From positions 974,109 through 1,038,108 of the forward strand of contig NZ_OY821667.1 of NCBI RefSeq assembly GCF_963682185.1: DNA of 64,000 bases, in the 5' to 3' direction. Source of the stretch: an uncultured Cohaesibacter sp. (GTDB lineage: Bacteria; Pseudomonadota; Alphaproteobacteria; Rhizobiales; Cohaesibacteraceae). Numbering within the stretch: position 1 is the stretch's first letter; every line of letters begins with the position of its first letter. Below the pieces are notes generated by a model, which was not told the DNA's origin, ran no database searches, and saw only the letters and a list, made by a program, of their open reading frames with translations. Made by a program: the position numbers and the translations under genes. Below are positions 26,845 through 34,768 of this stretch, one piece after another.

Positions 26845-26857
26845 GGCAACTTTTTCC
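26845..26857. promoter_or_regulatory. GGCAANTTYTKYC motif upstream of flgF
   Basis: GGCAACTTTTTCC, one of four related 13-mers in flagellar intergenic DNA. It lies about 90 bases before the -24 element of the flgF sigma-54 promoter, a usual enhancer distance. It shares a longer stretch (AGGCAA, then CTTTTTCCCAC) with the flgE upstream copy. Confidence 0.4.
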
Positions 26858-26941
26858 CACTGGGCATTTTTACACCCTGAATTCATTGCCGTAACGCCAA
26901 TTATAAATCATCAAGCCATTGAAATATATAGCTTTCGCATT

Positions 26942-26959
26942 TTGGCACGCATCATGCTT
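26942..26959 (+). promoter_or_regulatory. Sigma-54 promoter of flgF operon
   Basis: TTGGCACGCATCATGCTT matches the -24/-12 consensus TTGGCACG-N4-TTGCW with one mismatch and the obligatory 10-base spacing between GG and GC. It lies 70 bases upstream of the flgF ATG. Confidence 0.75.
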
Positions 26960-27029
26960 AACAAACATTGAACGCATCACGCTGGGGAGCAGAGATGCGC
27001 ATCATTTGGGAGCAAAGTGGTTAACGATT

Positions 27030-27770
27030 ATGGAGAACCTACAACTCATAGGTCTAACGCGGCAGATGGTTCTGCGGCGTAAAATGGATGTAATCGCCAA
27101 CAACTTGGCGAATATCAACACGGCAGGCTACAAATCTGACAACCTGCTATTCAAAGAATATGTCATGCCTGTAGCCGAAATGAATGATTTTCGGTCTTCG
27201 GACAAAAAGCTGTCTTATGTGCAGGATGACGTCATCGTGCTTCAGTTCGAGCCCGGCTCGATCGTTGCAACGGGCAATCCGGCAAACGCAGCCATCAATG
27301 ACGATTCCTCTTTCTTTGTCGTCAACACCCCACAAGGGGAACGCTACACGCGGAACGGCGAATTCGAAGTGAACGGACAAGGCCAGCTGGTTACAACAGA
27401 AGGCTATCAAGTCATGGGCACAGGCGGCCCGATCACCGTGACGCAAGAAAACCGGAATTTCGAAATTGCCCGCGACGGCCTGATCTCATCAGAACAGGGT
27501 GAAATTGGGCAATTGCAGATCGTTACCTTCGACAATCTTCAAACCCTGAAAAAGGAAGGCAAATCTCTCTTCATTGGAGAGAACCCTGTTGCCGTTGAAG
27601 ATCCCAGCATCATGGGCGGTCATGTTGAGCAATCCAACGTTCATGGCGTGGTGGAAATTTCACGCATGATCGAGGTCTCGCGCTCTTACGGCTCTCTAGC
27701 CAAGGCGCTCAAGGCAACGGATGACTTACGTGAAAACGCAATTGACAAACTCGGCAGATTGAATGCCTGA
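27030..27770 (+). CDS. flgF: Flagellar basal-body rod protein FlgF
   Basis: The protein is 246 residues when started at MENLQLIGLTRQM; 37 in-frame codons upstream do not look coding and overlap the promoter leader. The rod-protein signature RKMDVIANNLANINTAGYKSDNLLFKEY follows directly. The C-terminal helix is EISRMIEVSRSYGSLAKALKATDDLRENAIDKL. FlgF is a proximal rod subunit. First gene of flgF-flgG-flgA-flgH, driven by the sigma-54 promoter upstream. Confidence 0.95.
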   Translation: MENLQLIGLTRQMVLRRKMDVIANNLANINTAGYKSDNLLFKEYVMPVAEMNDFRSSDKKLSYVQDDVIVLQFEPGSIVATGNPANAAINDDSSFFVVNTPQGERYTRNGEFEVNGQGQLVTTEGYQVMGTGGPITVTQENRNFEIARDGLISSEQGEIGQLQIVTFDNLQTLKKEGKSLFIGENPVAVEDPSIMGGHVEQSNVHGVVEISRMIEVSRSYGSLAKALKATDDLRENAIDKLGRLNA

Positions 27771-27794
27771 CGCAACTAGAACAGGAGATCGAAA

Positions 27795-28580
27795 ATGAGA
27801 GCCCTCCATATCGCATCCACTGGCATGATGGCGCAGGAACGCAACGTCGAAGTCACGTCGAACAACATCGCCAACATGCGTACCACTGGTTACAAGAAAC
27901 AACGTGCCCAGTTTCAGGATCTGCTTTATCAGGATTTGCGCCGCTCGGGCGCCAACACATCAGCTCAGGGAAACCAGGTTCCTGTCGGAGTTCAGATCGG
28001 TTCTGGTGTAAGATTGTCCGCCACTTCTCGCATCATGTCGCAAGGCGACCTGGAAAGCACGGACAAGGAATTGGATGTCGCCATTCGTGGCGAAGGATAT
28101 TTTCAGATAAGCCTGCCCGACGGCCGCACCGCCTATACAAGGGACGGTTCCTTTGAGATGGATAGCGAAGGCACGCTGGTTACTGCAGATGGATATGAAG
28201 TCCTTCCGGGGATCACCTTCCCCGACGATACCAGTGACATCACAATCAGCAGCGACGGCGAAGTGCAGGTAACCCTTAGCGATGACACGACCACTACGAC
28301 GCTGGGGCAGTTCACTCTGGCGCGCTTCATCAACAAGGCTGGCCTCGAGCCGATGGGCGACAACCTGTTTCTTGAAACCGCCTCAAGCGGTGACCCTCAG
28401 GTTGCGGTTCCCAACGACGATGGCTATGGCAACCTTCTGCAAGGGTATCTAGAAAGCGCCAACGTCAACTCGGTGACCGAAATTTCCGACCTGATTGCCG
28501 CCCAGCGCGCCTACGAAATGAACTCCCGTGTCATTCAGGCTGCAGACGACATGCTGTCGGCAACCTCACAGCTAAGCTAG
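27795..28580 (+). CDS. flgG: Flagellar distal rod protein FlgG
   Basis: A 261-residue protein that begins MRALHIASTGMMAQERNVEVTSNNIANMRTTGYKK and ends with SDLIAAQRAYEMNSRVIQAADDMLSATSQL, both hallmark FlgG ends. Length is standard. It forms the distal rod crossing the P and L rings, whose components flgA, flgH and flgI are encoded nearby. Located 24 bases after flgF. Confidence 0.97.
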   Translation: MRALHIASTGMMAQERNVEVTSNNIANMRTTGYKKQRAQFQDLLYQDLRRSGANTSAQGNQVPVGVQIGSGVRLSATSRIMSQGDLESTDKELDVAIRGEGYFQISLPDGRTAYTRDGSFEMDSEGTLVTADGYEVLPGITFPDDTSDITISSDGEVQVTLSDDTTTTTLGQFTLARFINKAGLEPMGDNLFLETASSGDPQVAVPNDDGYGNLLQGYLESANVNSVTEISDLIAAQRAYEMNSRVIQAADDMLSATSQLS

Positions 28581-28590
28581 GCCAGATAAA

Positions 28591-29634
28591 ATGAGATTTT
28601 CATTGAACAAATATCGGGATCGCAAGGCTGCTGAAATGGGACGCAAGCTCAAGGCCGCCGCATTTGCTGCCTTGACCACCGGGGCCATTCTTCTTGCCAG
28701 CCCCGCAGCTTGGGCTGCCACCTTCGATGCCGACACAGCAATTCTGAAACAAAATGTCACCGTTGAAGACCGCCTGGTCACGCTCGGCGATCTTTTCAAA
28801 AATGCGGGTACGTTAGCAAACAAAGCTGTTTTTCGCTCCCCCTCTCTGGGACAAAGCGGCACCATTCAGGCAGACCGGGTGGTCGACGCAGCCATGCAGG
28901 CAGGCTTGAGCAACATAACAACCAACAGCATTTCGGTTGTGAGAGTTTCCCGCCTTTCGGATCTGGTAACAGAGGCTGATATTCTCAACAAGATTAAAGC
29001 CCTGCTGAAGGCTAAAGGCTATATTGAAGCATCAGCCAAGGTTGATGTGGAGCTCAACACCCATTTGGCAGACCAACATGCTGCACCGGATGGTTACAGT
29101 CCATTTGAAATCAGAAACCTGCGCTTTGATCGAATGAACGGTCGTTTCTCAGCCAATCTGCAAATCTATGGGCGCGAGGATCTAGGTATCATTCGCCTTG
29201 GCGGGCACGCCAATGAAACCGTCATGGTACCAATTCTCAGTCGCACCTTGAGCCGCGGTGAGATTGCATCAAAGTCTGACATCACATTGACGCCAATGCC
29301 GCGCCGAAAAGCGGAAATGGCCAGCGCATCCTCTATCGAAGAGATCGTTGGCAAGGTTGCTCGTCAATCTCTTCGCGCTGGCACTGTTGCCAATGCTGCC
29401 TATTTCACCGAACCGGACATGGTCAAGAGATCAGACATGGTCACCATCATATTCAGCGCAGGGAGCCTCAATCTGTCCATCATGGGCAAAGCCCTCTCTG
29501 ACGGCACGAAGGGTGATGTGATCCCGGTCCAGAATTCGCAGACAAATCGGGTGATACGGGCAGAAGTCATCGCGCACGGACTGCTTGAAATCAGCCTGCC
29601 TGGAAACACAGTCGCATCTCTTGGAGCCAACTGA
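28591..29634 (+). CDS. flgA: Flagellar P-ring chaperone FlgA
   Basis: The product is 347 residues. A signal peptide ends near LLASPAAWAATF. An internal region precedes the C-terminal SAF-type domain (MVPILSRTLSRGEIASKSDITLTPMPRRK; VARQSLRAGTVANAAYFTEPDMVKRSDMV; VIPVQNSQTNRVIRAEV). FlgA is a periplasmic chaperone for FlgI polymerisation. Longer than enterobacterial FlgA (~220) owing to an N-terminal extension. Starts 10 bases after flgG. Confidence 0.93.
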   Translation: MRFSLNKYRDRKAAEMGRKLKAAAFAALTTGAILLASPAAWAATFDADTAILKQNVTVEDRLVTLGDLFKNAGTLANKAVFRSPSLGQSGTIQADRVVDAAMQAGLSNITTNSISVVRVSRLSDLVTEADILNKIKALLKAKGYIEASAKVDVELNTHLADQHAAPDGYSPFEIRNLRFDRMNGRFSANLQIYGREDLGIIRLGGHANETVMVPILSRTLSRGEIASKSDITLTPMPRRKAEMASASSIEEIVGKVARQSLRAGTVANAAYFTEPDMVKRSDMVTIIFSAGSLNLSIMGKALSDGTKGDVIPVQNSQTNRVIRAEVIAHGLLEISLPGNTVASLGAN

Positions 29635-29636
29635 TT

Positions 29637-30380
29637 ATGAAATCGAGACATATTTTGACAATCTGCCTCATGGCTTCTGCGCTCAGCGCATGTGGTGCTG
29701 GTGAACGTCTAAAAAATATTGGCAAAACCCCCACGTTGACAGCCATTGACAACCCAACCACCCAGAAGGGCTATAAACCGGTGCAGATGCCGATGCCGAC
29801 GGTGGAACCTGCAGCCTATAGTCCGAACTCGCTCTGGCAGACGGGCTCGCGCAAATTCTTCAAGGATCAGCGCGCAAACAAGGTTGGTGATATTCTCACC
29901 GTAGAGGTCAGCATTACCGACAGCGCCAAGATCGACAACACAACATCAAGAAGCCGTACCGGTAGCGACGATGTGGGCCTTGCTGGATCTGTCGGATCTG
30001 TTCTGGGAAGCGCCCTCTCCGGCATCAATGAAATTGATGTTACGAATCTGGCCAATGCATCTTCCAGCTCCTCCTCTGAAGGAACCGGAGCGATCGACCG
30101 GTCTGAAACCATCACAACGTCTGTTGCGGCCGTCGTACTTCAGGTCTTGCCAAACGGCAATCTCGTCATTGAAGGACGGCAGGAAATTCGGGTCAATTTC
30201 GAAGTTCGTGAAATTCTCGTCGCCGGCATCGTCCGGCCAGAAGACATCGCATCAGACAATACGATTGAATCGGAAAAAATTGCCGAAGCCCGCATCGCCT
30301 ATGGTGGCCGCGGCCAGCTTTCCGATGTGCAGCAGCCGCGCTATGGCCAGCAGGTGATGGACGTCATCTTACCATTCTAA
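29637..30380 (+). CDS. flgH: Flagellar L-ring lipoprotein FlgH
   Basis: A 247-residue outer-membrane lipoprotein. The lipobox LSAC places the acylated cysteine at residue 19. Family motifs are SLWQTGSRKFFKDQRANKVGDILTVEV and, at the C-terminus, GRGQLSDVQQPRYGQQVMDVILPF. It forms the L ring. The start lies two bases after the flgA stop, and a strong terminator follows. Confidence 0.96.
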   Translation: MKSRHILTICLMASALSACGAGERLKNIGKTPTLTAIDNPTTQKGYKPVQMPMPTVEPAAYSPNSLWQTGSRKFFKDQRANKVGDILTVEVSITDSAKIDNTTSRSRTGSDDVGLAGSVGSVLGSALSGINEIDVTNLANASSSSSSEGTGAIDRSETITTSVAAVVLQVLPNGNLVIEGRQEIRVNFEVREILVAGIVRPEDIASDNTIESEKIAEARIAYGGRGQLSDVQQPRYGQQVMDVILPF

Positions 30381-30525
30381 CCGCATTGCGGACATTGGTC
30401 CGCAGCTCCCAAGCTCCCCAATCGGCCCTGATAACCACCAGGGTCGATTTCCGGGAGGTCCGCTCCCAAACCGACCTCCCGATCCGTGATCAGAACCATG
30501 CTCCCAAATTTGGCCTGATCACAAA

Positions 30526-30566
30526 TAAAAGGCGCGGATCTGTCTCCATGATCCGCGCCTTCTATT
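30526..30566. terminator. Bidirectional terminator between flgH and dksA
   Basis: AAGGCGCGGATC / GATCCGCGCCTT, a 12-base perfect stem with a 9-base loop. A-rich DNA lies on one side and T-rich on the other, between convergent genes. Confidence 0.88.
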
Positions 30567-30611
30567 ATTGAATTCGTATCAGCTCACTAAAAAGCAGACC
30601 ACCCATCGGGA

Positions 30612-31028
30612 TCAGTCGTCCCGATAGACTTTCTCTCTGCGCTCGTGACGCTCCTGAGCCTCAATGGACAAAGTAGCCGTTGGCCGTGCATCCAGACGTT
30701 TCAGAGAAATTGGCTCCCCGGTATCTTCGCAATATCCGTAGGATCCATCTTCAATCCGCTTCAAGGCTGCATCGATTTTGGATATAAGTTTTCGCTGCCG
30801 GTCGCGCGCGCGCAATTCGATCGCCCGGTCAGTTTCCGAAGAGGCCCTGTCAACAAGATCCGGATGGTTAGAATTCTCATCCTGAAGATGCTGCAAAGTC
30901 TCACGGCTTTCTTTCAAAATATCGTCTTTCCACTGCTGTAGTTTTAGACGAAAATATTCAATTTGCCGTTCGTTCATGAAGGGCTCACTGTCCGAAGGAC
31001 GATAGTCACTATCTATCTCGATCGACAT
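30612..31028 (-). CDS. dksA: DksA/TraR-family RNA polymerase-binding regulator
   Basis: A 138-residue protein with the DksA coiled coil (IEYFRLKLQQWKDDILKESRETLQ, then DRASSETDRAIELRARDRQRKLISKIDAALKRI) and a C-terminal globular end (GYCEDTGEPISLKRLDARPTATLSIEAQERHE). Only one cysteine remains of the four zinc ligands in E. coli DksA, as in other alphaproteobacterial DksA proteins that fold without zinc. It binds in the RNA polymerase secondary channel with ppGpp to modulate stable RNA and stress promoters. Its place inside a flagellar cluster next to fliX may be incidental. Confidence 0.92.
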   Translation of the reverse strand: MSIEIDSDYRPSDSEPFMNERQIEYFRLKLQQWKDDILKESRETLQHLQDENSNHPDLVDRASSETDRAIELRARDRQRKLISKIDAALKRIEDGSYGYCEDTGEPISLKRLDARPTATLSIEAQERHERREKVYRDD

Positions 31029-31174
31029 GGGCTAACCCCTTAGTTCCCTAGAAAAGACGAGAGTTATATAGAGGTCGCAAGGCTCGCGCACAACTACTCA
31101 TTATAAAAAAAGTATAAAGAGATTAATTTGAGGGTGTAACCCCATGAAACTGATCTAAAATTGGCAACGGATAC

Positions 31175-31603
31175 TCAGTTTGCAGAAACAGCTTCAAGTT
31201 TTGCGACTTCAACTTGAGCTCTCAAAGCTATTTCTTCAATAAGAGCATCGATTCGCTCATCGCCTGTCTGCTCATGGTCGCTGGCCAGACGCTCAAGTTG
31301 CTGTAATACGGCAAGCGGGAGAGTGCCACAAAGCAGTCCCATACGCAGCTCCTCAAGCAAATCGAGCATCTTGTTACCCTTGCGCACCGCCTTGCGGCGT
31401 TTGCCTTGCAGCGCATCATCAACCGATTGCAGAGCCAACAGGGCTGACATGTCCTGCACTGCATTACTCTGGGCAGTTTGCTGAGAGCGCGTTGTCTCCT
31501 GCGTTTCCGCAGGCACGGAAAAACTGCCCGAAGATGACTTCGACGCACCGGCCTTACCTGACTTTCCGACGTGCTTTGCTCCAGACCCACCTTGAACGCG
31601 CAT
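31175..31603 (-). CDS. fliX: Flagellar assembly regulator FliX
   Basis: A 142-residue protein matching FliX: MRVQGGSG N-terminus, a variable Ser/Gln-rich stretch, then LLALQSVDDALQGKRRKAVRKGNKMLDLLEELRMGLLCGTLP and LERLASDHEQTGDERIDALIEEIALRAQVEVAKLE. In Caulobacter FliX couples early basal-body assembly to FlbD, the activator of sigma-54 flagellar promoters, and is itself under CtrA. Here it is divergent from flgI as in Caulobacter, with a perfect CtrA box 110 bases upstream and a sigma-54 promoter facing flgI. Confidence 0.9.
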   Translation of the reverse strand: MRVQGGSGAKHVGKSGKAGASKSSSGSFSVPAETQETTRSQQTAQSNAVQDMSALLALQSVDDALQGKRRKAVRKGNKMLDLLEELRMGLLCGTLPLAVLQQLERLASDHEQTGDERIDALIEEIALRAQVEVAKLEAVSAN

Positions 31604-31713
31604 TTTAAATCCTTCATTTCTGCTTGGTTTTCACCAATCGTTCCCAACCAAACCTGCAAAACAAACCACAAGACGCTTTTGGCCGCGTCTTAGGAAAAGA
31701 TTAACCCAATTAG

Positions 31714-31729
31714 TTAACGGAACGTTAAC
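31714..31729. promoter_or_regulatory. CtrA box between fliX and flgI
   Basis: TTAACGGAACGTTAAC is an exact TTAA-N7-TTAAC site, readable on both strands, about 110 bases before the fliX start. A further TTAACC half-site lies at 31701. Confidence 0.75.
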
Positions 31730-31735
31730 CAACCC

Positions 31736-31747
31736 GGCAAATTCTGC
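31736..31747. promoter_or_regulatory. GGCAAATTCTGC motif between fliX and flgI
   Basis: Preceded by CCC and lying seven bases after the CtrA box, it is about 100 bases before the -24 element of the flgI sigma-54 promoter. It nearly duplicates the palindrome near flgB (GGCAAATTTTGCC). Candidate FlbD (ftr-type) enhancer; I cannot confirm the published ftr consensus from memory. Confidence 0.45.
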
Positions 31748-31844
31748 AGCTCACTCATTTTCAACAGTATCAGAAACATTCTAAAATATTTTTAAAGACC
31801 GCCATTTTCTGCGCTTTCCTAACTTAGGCACGCCGCTCAAGCCG

Positions 31845-31862
31845 TTGGCATGGCCTTTGCAA
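31845..31862 (+). promoter_or_regulatory. Sigma-54 promoter of flgI operon
   Basis: TTGGCATGGCCTTTGCAA matches TTGGCACG-N4-TTGCW at all but one position, with GG and GC exactly 10 bases apart. It is 75 bases upstream of the flgI ATG. Confidence 0.82.
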
Positions 31863-31936
31863 TATAGATGGCGAACACTGTTGCAAAATGAAAATGCCGA
31901 TAGCGCCAACAGCCTGATTGAAAAGGTCTACAAACA

Positions 31937-33046
31937 ATGTCTCTGCGTTCTCTTATCCTGATGGTCTTCGCCACCCTGTGCATTTCCATCCTTCCGGCGC
32001 ATAGCGCATCCCGGATTAAGGATATTGTCGACTTCGAAGGCATCAGAGACAACCAGTTAATCGGCTATGGGCTTGTGGTAGGCCTGAATGGCACCGGCGA
32101 CTCCCTCAACAGCGCACCTTTTACCAAGCAGAGCTTGCAGTCCATGTTGGAACGCATGGGCGTCAACATCACCGGAACCAACCTCAACACCAAGAATGTG
32201 GCGGCCGTCATCGTGACAGCTACATTGCCTCCCTTTGCAGTTCAGGGATCGCGCATTGACGCGACTATCAGCGCGTTGGGTGATGCAAAGAGCCTGCAGG
32301 GTGGCACGCTGATGGTTACCCCTCTTATGGGCGCCGACGGAGAAACCTACGCGATCGCTCAGGGTCCGATTGCCATCGGCGGCTTCACCGCTGAGGGCGA
32401 TGCTGCAACCGTAACCCAGGGGGTTCCGACCTCGGGCCGTATTGCAAACGGTGGCGTGGTGGAGAGAGAACTCTCCTTCCAATTGGCCAGTATGACGACC
32501 CTGCGCCTTTCCCTGCGCAACCCGGATCTCACGACTGCCCGCCGCATCGCGCAAACCATCAATGATCTCATTGGCCAGCCTGTCGCAGAGCCACTCAACC
32601 CGACAGGCATTCGCGTCACCCTGCCAAAGCATTTCAACGGTAACATGGTCGATTTGATCACGGACATCGAACAGCTGAACGTAGAGCCGGACCTGCCCGC
32701 CAAAATCGTCATTGACGAAACCACCGGTATCATTGTGATGGGGCAGGAAGTCCGCGTCAGCACGGTTGCCATTGCGCAAGGAAATCTGACCGTGACGGTC
32801 AGTGAGACACCGCAGATCAGTCAACCCAACCCGTTTGGCGGAGGCCAAACGGCCGCAGCGCCGCGCTCAAAAGTCGACGTCAACACAGATACCGAGAAAA
32901 AGCTGGCTCTGCTAGAGGGCAGCGTTCCCCTTCGCGATCTGGTTTCCGGCCTTAACGCCCTCGGGGTTGGCCCAAGAGACATGATTTCCATTCTACAGGC
33001 CATCAAGGCCGCTGGTGCCCTTCAGGCAGAAATCGAGGTGATGTAA
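31937..33046 (+). CDS. flgI: Flagellar P-ring protein FlgI
   Basis: A 369-residue protein with a Sec signal peptide (LILMVFATLCISILPAHS, cleaved near residue 24). Family motifs are RIKDIVDFEGIRDNQLIGYGLVVGLNGTGD, QSMLERMGVN and VARI-type IVIDETTGIIVMGQEVRVSTVAIAQGNL. It polymerises around the rod in the peptidoglycan. First gene of flgI-rod-binding-FlgN-like, and its stop overlaps the next start by one base (TAATG). Confidence 0.97.
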   Translation: MSLRSLILMVFATLCISILPAHSASRIKDIVDFEGIRDNQLIGYGLVVGLNGTGDSLNSAPFTKQSLQSMLERMGVNITGTNLNTKNVAAVIVTATLPPFAVQGSRIDATISALGDAKSLQGGTLMVTPLMGADGETYAIAQGPIAIGGFTAEGDAATVTQGVPTSGRIANGGVVERELSFQLASMTTLRLSLRNPDLTTARRIAQTINDLIGQPVAEPLNPTGIRVTLPKHFNGNMVDLITDIEQLNVEPDLPAKIVIDETTGIIVMGQEVRVSTVAIAQGNLTVTVSETPQISQPNPFGGGQTAAAPRSKVDVNTDTEKKLALLEGSVPLRDLVSGLNALGVGPRDMISILQAIKAAGALQAEIEVM

Positions 33047-33348
33047 TGACCAGTGTTACTTCAACTCCATTCTCAATCGCTCAAAACACGGGCGTTCAAA
33101 CCAATCTGAGCAGAGAAGAACAAGCCAGTCAGGCGGCTCAACAATTTGAGAGTGTTTTTCTATCGCAAATGCTTTCGGGAATGTTTGAAGGCGTTGGCGA
33201 CGATGAATATGGCGATTCCTACGCTCAAAACACCTATCGCAGTCTGCTGACCGAAACCTATGCAGATGAAATAACAAAATCTGGCGGTATCGGCATTGCA
33301 GACTCTGTAATGCGCGAGCTGATCAGCACGCAGGAAATGGAACAATAA
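33046..33348 (+). CDS. Rod-binding protein (FlgJ N-terminal domain-like)
   Basis: A 100-residue single-domain protein with the rod-binding motif QAAQQFESVFLSQMLSGMFEGVGDDEYG and the C-terminal ITKSGGIGIADSVMRELI. It corresponds to the N-terminal half of enterobacterial FlgJ without the muramidase domain, the common alphaproteobacterial form (sometimes called CheL). It caps the growing rod; a separate enzyme must open the peptidoglycan. Translationally coupled to flgI. Confidence 0.9.
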   Translation: MTSVTSTPFSIAQNTGVQTNLSREEQASQAAQQFESVFLSQMLSGMFEGVGDDEYGDSYAQNTYRSLLTETYADEITKSGGIGIADSVMRELISTQEMEQ

Positions 33349-33349
33349 T

Positions 33350-33856
33350 ATGTCAGAGCAACAAAACGCCCCCCAGAATCCTGTTACCCAAGCAGCAGCC
33401 CTGGCCAAAGCCCCCATCGGCACCCCTGAGGATGTACAGCGACTGCTTGCAGCGATCGAGCAGATCATGGACGCGCTCGACACAGTCTTGATTGAAGAAA
33501 CCGCTCTTCTGCGAAACGGTGAAATAAAGGAAGCTCTGGATCTTGTTGAAGCCAAGAACCAGCTCTCCATTCAATATATGTTGTTGCAAAAATCCATTGC
33601 CGCAAACGCCTCGCTCGTCAAGGAGCTCGCTCCACAGGATTCAGCGCAATTGGCCCGCCGCCATGAAATGTTTCAGAGCACCCTGCAAACCAACCTTGCA
33701 GTGATTGCCACCGCAAAAGAGGTTTCTTCCGAACTGGTGGGAGACATAAACGCAGTGATCCAGAAGGGAGCCAAGGCACAAACCTACGGCAACGCAGGTC
33801 AGGCGCCTGTGCAGGTGAGCCAGAAGCAAGGCATTTCCATCGACACCCGCTCGTAA
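33350..33856 (+). CDS. FlgN-like flagellar export chaperone
   Basis: A 168-residue mostly helical protein. The central segment VQRLLAAIEQIMDALDTVLIEETALLRNGEIKEALDLVEAKNQL fits the FlgN fold (chaperone of hook-filament junction proteins FlgK and FlgL), and the C-terminal tail is polar and disordered. It follows the rod-binding gene by one base. In Caulobacter the equivalent place is held by flbY. FlgN assignment is by helix pattern and context. Confidence 0.7.
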   Translation: MSEQQNAPQNPVTQAAALAKAPIGTPEDVQRLLAAIEQIMDALDTVLIEETALLRNGEIKEALDLVEAKNQLSIQYMLLQKSIAANASLVKELAPQDSAQLARRHEMFQSTLQTNLAVIATAKEVSSELVGDINAVIQKGAKAQTYGNAGQAPVQVSQKQGISIDTRS

Positions 33857-33900
33857 ATAGCTCATACAATAGACAAGACAGCTCCAATGGGAGCAGACAC

Positions 33901-33940
33901 TAAAAAGAGCGGTCCCGCGAAGGACTGCTCTTTTTTTGAT
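33901..33940 (+). terminator. Intrinsic terminator after the flgI operon
   Basis: AAAGAGCGGTCC pairs with GGACTGCTCTTT across a short loop, then a run of seven T residues, 45 bases beyond the FlgN-like stop. Confidence 0.85.
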
Positions 33941-34216
33941 TGAGCACTCATATAACGGGATCAAAGCTTACTATTGTGAATATCGAATAGCGGCCTCATC
34001 TTCAAATCGTGACGTTATAGAGTACCCTCAGGCTTTCATGGCCAGAGAAAAGATCCTCCTGAAACGCAAAGATCTGTGTGCGCACACCAATCCGATAGAG
34101 ACGACCATGCGCTTTGCATGTCGCCACTCATGCTATTTAAGACATCATCAAATAGGGAAGAATCTTTATTTGAGTAATGACGACACCAACAAAAGCTGTT
34201 TTTGGTCGTCCCCTCG

Positions 34217-34245
34217 CCCGACAATTCGGGAAAAGCCCGTTTTTT
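34217..34245 (+). terminator. Possible attenuator-like terminator upstream of the 131-residue ORF
   Basis: CGGGAAAAGCCCG followed by six T residues forms a short terminator hairpin. The CGGG arm can instead pair with CCCG at 34217-34220 (CCCGACAATTCGGG), which would disrupt the terminator. The stems are only four to five bases, so this is suggestive. The remainder of the 33941-34372 interval is AT-rich and I see no gene or other signal in it. Confidence 0.35.
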
Positions 34246-34372
34246 CTTCCAAAGAAATATTATATTTCAGAAACTTACAGAAATTCGCCTCCAAGAAATA
34301 TGTCAAAAATGACAAATACTGTAAAATGCGATATATTTTCCTAACAGAACATTTGTTGAGCTTGAGGCGACC

Positions 34373-34768
34373 ATGGATCTATCAGTCCAGAAAATGCAGC
34401 CGCCAGCCACTGTAAGAGGCAAATCTGCGGCAAAGAAAACCAGTCCCGGCAGCGAAAGCGAAGAAGCCGTGACGACCACTTCCCGTGATCAGGCCATCGA
34501 ATTCAAGCATGGCAACACCGGATATGAATCGCTCGATCCGGATGATAGCAACAGCGAGCATGCCCCATCCAAAAAACGCAAAGGGCGGCGCAAAAATCGT
34601 CAGCTCCTTTCTCAGGATGACCTGTCAGAGCTCACCGTGTCCATGGAAGACGCCCAACAGGAAGACACCATGGCAGATGGCCTTCTGCAAGTGCGGGCCT
34701 ATCAGACAACACCAGCCCCCAAAGAAGACAAAGAGGACGACCTGCCACATTTTGAGGTCAATATTTAA
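34373..34768 (+). CDS. Uncharacterised 131-residue polar protein upstream of the flagellins
   Basis: I do not recognise this protein. It is hydrophilic, with a basic centre (SKKRKGRRKNRQLL) between acidic/Ser/Thr-rich flanks, and contains SQDDLSELTVSMEDAQQEDTMADGLLQVRAY before an acidic C-terminus (EDDLPHFEVNI). No signal peptide or membrane helix. Codon use (Gly/Ala codons ending in C) resembles its neighbours, supporting a real gene. It stands alone between the flgI operon terminator and the first flagellin, same strand, so a role as flagellin-related regulator or chaperone is possible but unproven. Confidence 0.6.
   Translation: MDLSVQKMQPPATVRGKSAAKKTSPGSESEEAVTTTSRDQAIEFKHGNTGYESLDPDDSNSEHAPSKKRKGRRKNRQLLSQDDLSELTVSMEDAQQEDTMADGLLQVRAYQTTPAPKEDKEDDLPHFEVNI

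Noticed and set aside
33936-34415. 159-codon plus-strand ORF before the orphan ORF
   Set aside because: AT-rich, with unusual residue composition (many Cys, His, Tyr). It overlaps the start of the better ORF at 34373 and contains the attenuator-like hairpin; it looks non-coding.
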